Below are positions 51,701 through 61,081 of a stretch of DNA of 64,000 nt, piece after piece; positions within the stretch are counted from its first letter, which is position 1, and every line of letters begins with the position of its first letter. The position numbers and the translations under genes are program-made. The stretch is from assembly GCA_051294375.1 (NCBI GenBank), contig JBJCIZ010000028.1, positions 1,425,576 through 1,489,575 of the forward strand, written 5' to 3'. The notes under the pieces are model-generated. The model did no database searches, was not told the origin of the DNA, and worked only from the letters and a program-made list of their open reading frames with translations. This DNA is from Paraspadella gotoi (lineage: Eukaryota; Chaetognatha).

Positions 51701-54700
51701 CGCCCGAACTCACGAACGACGCCATCGCCGCGCCGCTGGAAGAGTTTATTAACGGCGGCGAAGCGGCGCCGCCGCAGCGCGGGATCAAAGGCGCCGACGC
51801 TGGAATCCTCAAGGACATCTTCTACCTATTGGCCGATTATTATTTCAAGTCTCGGGAGTTGGAGAAGGCGATGGTGGGTTTTCAAATGATAAGAATGATA
51901 AGAAATGGATAAAGATAACTTAATTAATTAATCAATAAGATTTGTGACGTTACATTGACAAGGTTTACTACGCGAAGGACTTGAGCGTGAACGGGAGCAG
52001 ATTGGATTCTTGGGCGGGCATCGCTCTCGCCGCCTCGAACAAACTCGAGGCGAGACTCAACACTTGCGACGAGGAGGAGGAGGAAGGTTTCGACGTCGTG
52101 CACAACCAGGTCGAGGCTTTGGCCTCATTCCAAACCAGGTCGAGGCTTTGGCCTCGTTCCAAACATCATTAGGAGGATTTCCTCCTTTATTTTCTTTCGA
52201 TTCTTTTTAATTAGTATATAAATTAGAATTCCTTTTCCTTTACGTCGCAAACCTCTATCCCGATGGACCCCTATAACTGAAATTACGAGCATCAAATTAC
52301 GATCATCAGCAAAATTTAATAACTAAGATTTTATTTTTTTCTCTCTCTCTCCCCACAGGCTCGCGCCGTCTTAAAATGCTTCGAAGAGGCTGTTAAGATC
52401 GAGACAACCAACAACACTCTCTGGATCGAATACGGACTCGTCGCTTATCAACTTCATTCCTACGCGTCGAGAGAGTTGAGAAAGGAATCCGCCGCTGCCT
52501 CCGCCGCCGCGGCGCCGCGAACGACGCTGGACAAGTGCGCGCGGGAGATGCTAGAAGTCGCGAGCCACGCCTACATTTCCGCTTCGTCTAAGAAGACGAA
52601 GAAAGAGGAAGATGAGGATAAAGAAGAGGAAGAGGAAGTGTTGGAAGAAGAGTGGCTTCAGCACTACATGCTCGGAAAGATCGCGGAGAAACGACGAGGA
52701 ACGCCGCAGTCGTACTTGTCCCACTACAAACAGGTGTCAAGGAGCGGATGATAGAAAATGATATGAAATAAATGGCAATATTAAAAGTATCCATTCATCT
52801 AATTGTATATAAGCTATCTTGCCCCTGACTTTGGACAGGCTTTGGTGGTTTAAGGCCTTCAAGATGATGACATAGCAGGTCCCTGCAAGCTTTCAATTAA
52901 GACTCTCATTCACTCCCAGAGTCGATAGTGATGGATAACAGTGATGATGATGGATAACAGTGATGATGATGGATAACAGTGATAATAATTGGTGCTGATG
53001 ATAATGATGATAAATGATAATGAAAATAGATTGGTGGTGTTGATGATGGATTTTGACGGATGATCAAGATGTTTAAGATTTTTGATGGATTATTTCTTCC
53101 TGACTAAGGCCGCGATTCACCTCCATCACGAAAACGCCAAATATCCCAAGAGAATCGGGTTCGCTCCTTCCACTTACGCCTTAGAGGCGCTGGAAGTCTT
53201 CTACCGTCTCCACGCCTCCGTGCTCAAGCTCCTCCTGCGGAGCTGTCCGTCCAAGGCGCGGGACATGGCCGACCTGGAACGCTTCGTCGACGAATCCTTC
53301 AAGAGTCCCTTCTACGCGGGGATCGAGCGAAAGCAGGAGATCAAGATGCGGAAGGCGGCGGAGAGGGAGATGGCGATGCAGCAAATGGCTAAAGGGGAGA
53401 TCGGGGAGCCTGGCAACGATAAACAACAACAACAACAACAACCGACGAACTCTAATCCCGAAAACAATAAAGCAGAAAATGGAAAACGCCCGCTAGAGGC
53501 GCCGACGATCGACGAAGAAGAGACTAAGAAACAAAAGGTCATAACTCTACCTATTACATCCGGGGAGGAAGTCGTCATCCTCGAATCCACGGACGATCTT
53601 CCTTTGAAAGATCGAGAAGATCGACGGCATCGCTTGATCGAGAAATGCCGCGCGGCTCTGCATTTGTGCCTCTCTCGATACCCTACTCACTACAAATCCC
53701 TTTATCGATTGGCTAATCTCTATTATTACTACAAACCCATGAAGGATTACTCGAAATGCCGTGACATACTCCTCGGCCTCCCGGGCATGACCCACTGGGC
53801 ACAAAAGGCCCACCTGGCCGCCCCGGGCCTTTTTCAAGAGCGGAGTCGGATCAACTTTTTCAACGGAGTCTGGAAAATGAAGGTGGACGAGATCGAGCGA
53901 CCTGGCGGATTCGCCAATCACATGTACCGCTCTGTAGCGCTCTTGATCAAAGTCCTCGTTAAGCAAGCCGACTGCTCTATGCTGCTGTACGTGGCTCAGC
54001 AGCTGCATCGTCCTCCAGAGAAGGACAAGAAGTACTTAAGGGACGCGGACCGGAAGGTGCTGACCAAATGGGCCGTCAATTCGATCTTCGACATAGCCAA
54101 GGACAAACTGGACACTGTGGTCAAAGTGGGTCGACCCAACGACAAGATCAAGTTCTTGCTCGACGTCTACAAGTCTTGGCAAGCATCTCAAAAATTGGAG
54201 GTTGATCAACTCAAGGCCAACATGTGCTTGCTCAAGACTTTCAATCAATGCGTCCCCGATCACGTCAACTCTTCCTTGGAAAAGTGCAAGGATCCGCTGG
54301 AGAAGATCTCCCGCTTCTGCCAGCAGGAGCAACTGCTGCTGCAGCAGCCGGCCGCCAGAGCCGCATCGGAAGCGGTGGCGGCGGCGGCGCCGTCTCAGCC
54401 CAACGTCACCCTGCAGACGCTGAAGCAAAAGCTGCAGGAACAGACGCAATTGGGCCGATCGGTGGCCGGGGTGCAGAACGCCCTGGCCGCCGCAGCGTCT
54501 TATTACACGGCGGCCGGGTATCAACATTGGATGCAGCAGATGGCGCGACCGCAGCTGCAGGGCGCCTCCGGGATAAGCAGCGCAGCCGCCGCCGCCGCCG
54601 CGGCGATGAATCGTAGCGCCTCTCAGACGCTGGATCCTTTCACGTCGGCCTACGCGGCGTTTTTGGGCGCCAAAGGACAAAATCCTGCGTCGATGAAGAC

Positions 54701-55769
54701 GAAAGAGAAAAACTTTTCTCAGTCGAACTTTAAATCGTCGTCATCATTGTCGTCGTCGTCGGCCGGCGTTGCTTCCGTCGGCGCCTCGAGGTTATCGTTG
54801 CCTCACAACAACGCATCGCGACCGACGCTTCCCGCTTCTCGACCGACAATGCCTTCAGTGCGTCCGACTCCTTCTTCGACCGACGGGCGGCAGGGCGTCT
54901 CCCACTCGAAAAACATGAAACAGTCGACACTGAATTTCGGAAATCGGCAGACGACGCTCGACGCGCAGCGGATTTCCGGCGCCGCCGCCGCCGCCTCCAC
55001 TGGAAATGCCAAGAGGAAAGATTCGGCCCATCATTCGGCCAATAAACCGACGGAGGGAATTCCCGTCGGCTCGGTCGTCGGCCTCGACTTGACGAAAAAG
55101 CAGACGTCGTCGTCGTCGAAACCGACAAACTACTCGGCCTTTCATCTCTCCGTGTCGGGCAAAGGACCGCCAAAGGATCTGAGCTGCGACTTCCAACACT
55201 TGGAGACTCAGAGGCTGAACAAACAGAAGCGGGTCAACCTCGGCGGCGGCGGAGGGGCGATGTCGAAGGGGGGGTATGGCCAAGCTGGGGCATCGAATGG
55301 CCAAGCTGGGACATCCTATGGCCAAGCTGGGGCATCGAATGGCCAAGCTGGGACATCCTATGGCCAAGCTGGGGCATCGCCGGCCAATCAGAAGATGATG
55401 CAGGGAAGTTCGGGTTCAATGCCAACCAATTATAAGATGCAAACGAGTTTGGCGCAGACACCGACCAATTATAAGACGATGCAAGCAAGTTCGGGGCCAA
55501 TGCCGACCAATCACAAGATGCAAGCAAATTCGGGGCTGACCCCGACCAATAACAAGACATCCATTCCATCGAATTCTCAAAATTATTTGACGTCGAAAAC
55601 GTTCGCCCCCAATCACTCCCACGTCAACGCCAATCAAAATTCCAATCAAAATGCCAATCAAAATGCCAATCAAAACGTGGGTCGTCCGTCTCTTCAAAGT
55701 TCAAGACCCAGAAGCCCGGAATGCATTCTTTTATCCTCCAGTGACACTGACAGTCCGAAGAGAAACTGA
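45742..55769 (+). CDS. CABIN1: CABIN1 (calcineurin-binding protein, HIRA-complex TPR scaffold)
   Basis: Nine exons: 45742-45901, 46265-46716, 46909-49353, 49725-50002, 50375-50854, 51324-51873, 51963-52109, 52359-52733, 53109-55769, about 2515 residues (human 2220). The start MIKFSALNE matches the CABIN1 start, followed by TPR helices. Shared landmarks include LDQWLTLQRRHQL, ALEQCFFCLYN-like AMEQCFFCLYNHPPKKPKGR, YFKPKDLPEFDGYKTDTISA, LWIEYGLVAYQLHSYASREL, EEWLQHYMLGKIAEK, LCLSRYPTHYKSLYRLA and KKYLRDADRKVL. CABIN1 works with HIRA and UBN1 in replication-independent H3.3 deposition and inhibits calcineurin/MEF2 in vertebrates. Exon 3 adds an acidic, Ser-rich disordered region (poly-Ser at ~47710-47760) and an Ala/Ser/Thr run (49120-49240). 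The C-terminus is low complexity and Asn/Gln-rich. Two tandem donors follow exon 7. AATAAA is only 24 bp after the stop. Confidence 0.94.
50885..51069 (-). mobile_element. tRNA-derived SINE, copy 2
   Basis: The same element as 30414-30571, in CABIN1 intron 5, also minus-strand. B-box region GGTTCTAGCCC is identical. It contains an extra ~27 bp (GAGCTTCGGATCAGGCTG...) missing from copy 1. Confidence 0.75.
52101..52158 (+). repeat. 29-bp tandem duplication of a CABIN1 5' splice site
   Basis: CCAG|GTCGAGGCTTTGGCC occurs at the real donor (52109/52110) and again 29 bp later (52138/52139). Using the second donor would shift the frame. Confidence 0.8.
52788..52921 (-). mobile_element. MITE fragment (CABIN1 intron 8)
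   Basis: Interior sequence AGCTATCTTGCCCCTGACTT, then GACATAGCAGGTCCCTGCAA, matches the element at 38341-38785 and the extended form at 13113-13377 in reverse orientation. Confidence 0.8.
55270..55382 (+). repeat. CABIN1: Coding 42-bp minisatellite in CABIN1
   Basis: Units of TATGGCCAAGCTGGGGCATC and a GAATGG variant encode repeated GQAGASNGQAGTSY. Further loosely repeated PTNYKMQ-type units follow (55420-55560), then NANQN repeats (55630-55675). Confidence 0.85.
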
Positions 55770-55792
55770 GTCAAAAAAAAAAATATATTAAA

Positions 55793-55798
55793 AATAAA
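55793..55798 (+). terminator. Polyadenylation signal AATAAA of CABIN1
   Basis: AATAAA stands 24 bp after the TGA, giving a very short 3' UTR before RFC5 starts 340 bp later. Confidence 0.5.
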
Positions 55799-56133
55799 CA
55801 AAAGTTTTATCGATTTTATTCGTTTTACTACATATTTTATACTAATGGTCTCGATATCTTTTTTATATGGCGCGAATATTTTTTTTTTTTTTTTTTTTTT
55901 TTTGACGATAAAATTTATTAGTAGGTTTAACAAATATTTAAAATCCTTTTTATTGTGGAGAAAAGTTGAATCGCGCGTTTCGCCCATTTTTAATGCTTAT
56001 TTTTTTTTTTTTGTTAGTATTTTTCCCTGATATTAATTTGGGACGAATTAATTTTTTTATCTTCGTTTGGTTTTTTTTAAAAGATTTTTCGAGATCCGCG
56101 CGATCTCATATTATTCGCTTCTTAAGACTCACG

Positions 56134-59100
56134 ATGCCGGAAGCGGAAGACAGCGCCGCTGCAGCAGCAGCAGCCGAGCCAGAAGCGCCGAAGCCGCCCA
56201 AGGACGCCGCGCGGAATCTCCCGTGGGTGGAGAAGTATCGCCCCAAGAAATTGGAGGATCTCATCTCGCACGCCGACATCTTGGGTGAGAGAGTATGTAC
56301 GAATAAAAGAATGAACGAATTAATGAATTGAATATAACCACCAAAGCCTGTCCAAAGTCAGGGGCAAGATAGCTTATTTATTAAATGAATGGATAATTTT
56401 TATATTGGTTGTACCAATTTCATAAATGAAGGAGAAGAGATAGTGAGCTACATTACAATTGTCATTTTCACTATAACACTAACCTTCACATAAAATTATG
56501 AATATTGTTTACAACTTGTAAAATCTCAACTTTCTCCTGACCGACCCACCAAATTATAAAGGAACGATCGGAAAGTACATGAGCGAAGACCGTCTGCCTC
56601 ACCTTCTCTTCTACGGCCCGCCTGGCACGGGCAAGACCTCCACCATCCTCGCCTGCGCCAAGCGTCTCTACAGCCCCAAAGAATTCTCCTCGATGGTGTT
56701 GGAGCTGAACGCCTCCGACGACCGGGGCATCGGGATCGTTCGAGGTCCCATCTTGAACTTTGCTTCCACGAGGACAATTTTTAATAGAGGCGAGTGTGCG
56801 AAGGACTCTGGGCACAGAGCTGTGGGAACGGGGCAATGGTCACAGGCCTGTGGATAGAGGGCTGTGGCTACAGAGCTGTGGGCTGTTTTACTTTTGATTC
56901 TATTATCAAGCCTAGTCTGCGTCGATACGGAATTACATTAAATTCAATATGCAATTTAGTTATAATTCAATTCAATTCAATAATTCAATTCAAACAATAT
57001 GCAAATTAGTTATGCACGATGGTGGCGGTAAAACGTTATGTAAATTGTATGGCGAACGCTAATTGTCAAGTTAGTATTGTACATAATTATAATTAATCCA
57101 CCATGTCACTACATTAACCAAGTACGAAACGATGATTGAAATTACAGTGATCAATCTTTTCAGTGCCAATTTACGAAGAAAAGGGTTAATGCGTTACATC
57201 ATTATGTTTATTATAAATATTAAATTCTAACTACATTAAGGATTCAAACTGGAAAAAGGTTAATGCGTTACATCATTATGTTTATTATAAATATTAAATT
57301 CTAACTACATTAAGGATTCAAACTGGAAAAAGGTTAATGCGTTACATCATTATGTTTATTATAAATATTAAATTCTAACTACATCAAGGATTCAAACTGG
57401 AAAAAGGTTAATGCGTTACATCATTATGTTTATTATAAATATTAAATTCTAACTACATCAAGGATTCAAACTGGTCATCCTTGACGAAGCGGACGCGATG
57501 ACGACCGACGCCCAAAACGCCCTTCGTCGAATCATCGAGAAATACACGGAGAACACGAGGTTCTGTCTCATCTGCAATTATCTCTCCAAGATCATTCCTG
57601 CGCTGCAGTCCCGCTGCACGCGGTTCCGCTTCGCCCCGCTGACAAAGGATCAAATGCTGCCGCGGCTGCAGCACGTCATCGAGGAAGAGGGTGAGAGTTG
57701 TTATTCCACCTTTGGTCATTTAATCATGTCGTTCTATTGACAATTCCCCTCTCTTGTCATATCGTTATCAAATTTTTTTCATTCATATTTTGTCATTTAA
57801 CCATCGAACATTTTTTATCATGTCATATTAGTGTCATTTTGTCATCGTTTCTGTCATTTCTTTGTCATCCCCCCCCCACTCTAAGGATGCAACGTGCAAG
57901 AGGACGGACGGAAAGCGTTGCTGACTCTCGGCGCGGGAGACATGAGGAAAGTCTTGAACATCCTGCAGAGGTGAGTCGATGGACCACGACGATGATGATG
58001 ATGATGATGATGATGCGCAGTCAAGCCAATCAGCGTTTACCCTACGCATCTATTTGTGGAGAATTATAATCGGTGAGAAAAAAGATATTAAGAGAAAATG
58101 AAAGTTGAAAGGATTTTGACGTCGATCGAAACTCGTATCGATTTTATTTCGCGTCGACCTAAAAAGAAGGAGAAGCAAAATGTAATTTAACTTAATTAAT
58201 ACGTATAATCATTCCTGAATTCATTGATAATAATTAATAGCTATGAGATTAAACGAGTTTGAAGATTTTTCGACTCATTCTTGTCTCCCGCGATCTGCTT
58301 CGCCTCTCTGCCCTTCTCCTTCCCCTCTCTGCCCTTCCTTCCCCTCTCTGCCCTTCTCCTTCCCCCTTGCTCTCTCCGCCTCTTCTCCTTCCGCTCTTTG
58401 TCCTTCTTTTTTCCCTTCTCCTTTCCCTCTCTGTTCTTCTTCTTTCCTTTCTCCTTCCCCTCTCTTGCCCTTCTCCTTTCCTCCTTCTCCTTCCCCTCTC
58501 TGCCCTTCTTTCCTTTATCCTTCCCCTCTGCCCTTCTCCTGTCCCTTCTCTGCCCTTCTCCTTTCCCTCCCAGCACCCACATGGCCTACGACGGCCTCGT
58601 CACAGAGGACAACGTCTACACCTGCGCGGGTCAACCCCTTCGCTCTGACATCGAGTCGGTCGTCACTTGGATGCTCAACCTGGGATTCTCCGACGCCGTC
58701 GCCAAATTGGCTCATCTCAAGACAATCAAGGGTCTCGCGCTGCAGGATCTTCTCGCCCAGATTCATCTCTTCGTCCACAGGATCGATTTTCCGGGTCAGG
58801 AAAGGAAGAAAGAAAGAAAGTCGTGAGGACTGTTGGCTGCGGTAGGGGAGGATTTAGAAATGGGAGGAGGAGAACCTTTGGTTTAGTCGGGCTTATCGGA
58901 TTTTTGGGGGGTTTTCTCCTTTTCCTATTTGTGACAAAGTTTAATTTTTACTTTTTCTCTATATATATTCTTTTTTTTCCCCTTTCATTTCTTCCTTTCA
59001 TTTTTTCCTTTCCTTTCCTTTCCTTTCCTTTCCTTTCCTTTCCTTTCTCATTACACCCAAAGAAGCAAATGAACCAACTAACGATTACCCTCCTCTTCCC

Positions 59101-59359
59101 CTTCCTCTTCCTCGTCCTCTTCCCCTTCCTCGTTCTTTTCCTCGTCCTCTTCTCCTTTTGCTCTGCCCCTTCCTCGTCCTCTTCCCCCTCCTCTTCCTCT
59201 TCCTCGTCTCCAGTTCACATCAAAATCGGAATCCTGGAAAAGATGGCGGAGATCGAGTATCGATTGTCTGCAGGAACGAGCGAGAAGCTGCAGCTCAGTT
59301 CGCTCGTCGCTGCATTCCAAGTCGCCAGGGAGTTGACGCTGCAGGAAGACGCCGTCTGA
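56134..59359 (+). CDS. RFC5: Replication factor C subunit 5
   Basis: Six exons: 56134-56284, 56562-56789, 57463-57690, 57886-57970, 58574-58794, 59214-59359, about 352 residues (human 340). After an Ala/Pro-rich start comes [22 protein letters not shown]+ motifs follow: Walker [19 protein letters not shown], Walker [11 protein letters not shown], sensor 1 [10 protein letters not shown], and the SRC arginine finger in [10 protein letters not shown]. The C-terminal collar has [20 protein letters not shown] and [20 protein letters not shown], specific for RFC5 rather than RFC2-4. RFC loads PCNA at primer ends; RFC5 also sits in alternative loaders. Intron 2 begins with GC and ends in a 74-bp tandem repeat carrying the acceptor. 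ATG at 56134 is the first in frame with good homology. Confidence 0.95.
56338..56427 (+). mobile_element. MITE fragment (RFC5 intron 1)
   Basis: About 90 bp from ACCACCAAAGCCTGTCCAAA to CCAATTTCATAAA are nearly identical to 13288-13375 in STK38 intron 2. Confidence 0.85.
57182..57474 (+). repeat. 74-bp tandem repeat, four copies, including the RFC5 exon 3 acceptor
   Basis: GATTCAAACTGG begins at 57241, 57315, 57389 and 57463, exactly 74 bp apart. Each is preceded by ACTACAT(T/C)AAG. Only the last is followed by coding sequence (TCATCCTTGACG). The first three are decoy acceptor-plus-exon-start copies. Copies are almost identical. Confidence 0.95.
58300..58570. repeat. Pyrimidine minisatellite in RFC5 intron 4
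   Basis: Units like CTCTGCCCTTCTCCTTCCCC repeat with variation up to the acceptor at 58573. Confidence 0.85.
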
Positions 59360-59867
59360 CTGTAGGGCCGTAGGCGGGACCAAACAAACTGCTCCCTTTA
59401 TTTCATGTTCGACAAATGTTTTTTCTGATTTCGTTACACTAACGTTTGTTATTGTTAAAATGTTGATATGTATTTTTTACGATCATCGCCATATATATAT
59501 ATTTTTTTTAGTTAATGAAGGATTTATTGATTATTTGAATCACAAATTGATTTGGTCTCAGCGAGAATCACAGACGGAACTCCGTTGCGAGTTTTCGACT
59601 CTAGATTATAGCGAGTCAAAAACTCGTTTTCCTGGAAGTCGTTAAACTTTATTTATTATATAATACTAGTAGGTATTATTGTTATAATCTTCTTAAGCGA
59701 GCGTCATTTTTAAGTCAAATTCAAATGAATTGGTTTTCTTAACCGTGATATATGCAAACTTCGTCTATTTAAACGTTAAATTAACCGATTTGAGGGGAAA
59801 AACGAATTTTTTTGACCGAAATTTTGTTTAAAAAAAAAGAAAATAGAATAGAAAATCAGCCGCGACA
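59360..59867. other. Intergenic after RFC5
   Basis: AT-rich; no coding signal seen apart from short random frames. Confidence 0.6.
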
Positions 59868-59945
59868 ATGAGGACCTCTGCTTGTCACGCCGGTTTGGCC
59901 GCCACTTCCTCCGCCGCCGCCTCCACCGCCGCCCCACGATGGTAG
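59868..59945 (+). promoter_or_regulatory. Possible uORF overlapping the next start codon
   Basis: An ATG at 59868 opens a 25-codon frame (MRTSACHAGLAATSS...) ending in TAG at 59943-59945, just past the ATG at 59939 in another frame (ATGGTAG). Such overlap could limit translation or allow reinitiation. It depends on the unknown transcript start. Confidence 0.3.
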
Positions 59946-60187
59946 CCTCCACTCTACTCCCTCTTCTCATTTTCATTATTTTAATCGGTTTCTTTTACGT
60001 CCTTCACAAACTCACTTCGGGCGAAGGGGATGAGCTGGACTACTTCGGGTCCGCCGCCGCCGCCGTCGCTTCCAAGCGGTCGCAGAGCGAGGAAGATCTC
60101 CTCGAGGCCGAGTGGGAAGAGAGGAGGAGAAGAAGAGACGACGAGAGAAGGAGACAGGAATTGACCATCGCCGAGGAATACATTTGA
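59939..60187 (+). CDS. Small single-pass membrane protein, unidentified (82 aa)
   Basis: A single-exon frame starts ATGGTAGCC and encodes an immediate hydrophobic helix (LLPLLIFIILIGFFYVL) and then a charged cytosol-type tail: GEGDELDYFG, an Ala/Ser stretch, RSQSEEDLLEAEW and a strongly basic/acidic EERRRRRDDERRRQEL ending IAEEYI. This is the layout of tail-exposed single-pass proteins with a short N-terminal anchor. GC-rich third positions match the neighbouring genes, which supports coding. I do not recognise the family. The basic-acidic tail and an SEEDLL (di-leucine-like) motif are the only functional hints. A longer start upstream in the same frame would need a non-ATG codon. Confidence 0.55.
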   Translation: MVASTLLPLLIFIILIGFFYVLHKLTSGEGDELDYFGSAAAAVASKRSQSEEDLLEAEWEERRRRRDDERRRQELTIAEEYI

Positions 60188-61081
60188 CGTACGGAGAAAG
60201 AGAAAGATCAGAGAGAGAAAGATAAGAGACAGAGTGCCGGAAAGGCGGTTTCCTTCTCGCCTTCTCGTCCCCTTCCTTCATGTGAGAATCCCTTCCTCGT
60301 TTCCTCTTGTCATCCCAGATGCTCTGATCATCTGCAGCATCGTGACTTTCCGTCGTCACCTTACCTCTCAGCTGCTTCGTTTCTCTTCATTACTTTTCTT
60401 TTCAACTTTTTCGTTTCGTCCTAGATTGTCATCAAAAAACTTCACATCCAAACTCTTTAACTACATAAATATTACCATGTATCGACTTTAAACCTTTCGC
60501 TTCTAAAAATATTTTCTCATTTCGATATTTTTCCTCATTCCCTCCCTCTATTCATCATTCACGACTTTCGCCTATATTTTCTCCAAAAGTCACGTAACAA
60601 ACTCACCATTTTTTTCCGCTTCTCGCCTTCGTCCGCTTCTTTCATCGATTCAATCGCTTCACTCAACCCAATCGCTTCTTTTATCGATTTTCCGTCGCTT
60701 TAACTAAACCTTTATTCGCGGAAAAAAAAAAAAAATTTCCCTTGAAACTGAGAACAAAAATAGTCAAATTTCGTTTCGTTTCTTTTTCGCTTCTTTTTTT
60801 TTTTTTTTCCTCTGTCTGCGATTGATCCCCCCTTTGCTTCATTCAATAACAGTTCACTCTACCATCTCACCCACTTCCTCTCAATAACTTTGCATCCCTC
60901 CACCCCTCCCCCCTCAATTCATCACCCCTCTCTCCCTTAATTTCCTCACATTCCCCCCCACCAAAAGTCATGTACCCACCTCCACTCGTCTCCCCGCGGA
61001 ATTCCTTTGCCGAAACTCGCGAATCTCCGGCGCCCCGATCGCCTCGCGTCGCCGTCGCCGTCCAAGCGGCGTGGGCGCGGG
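60188..61081. other. 3' UTR of the small membrane protein and upstream region of ABHD13
   Basis: Pyrimidine-rich, with repeated TCGCTTC words (60610-60710). Open frames starting at 60970 are in another frame from the ABHD13 exon and are not supported. Confidence 0.5.

Noticed and set aside
54036-54680. 214-codon minus-strand open frame opposite CABIN1
   Set aside because: It is the antisense of a GC-rich coding exon with strong CABIN1 homology on the + strand.
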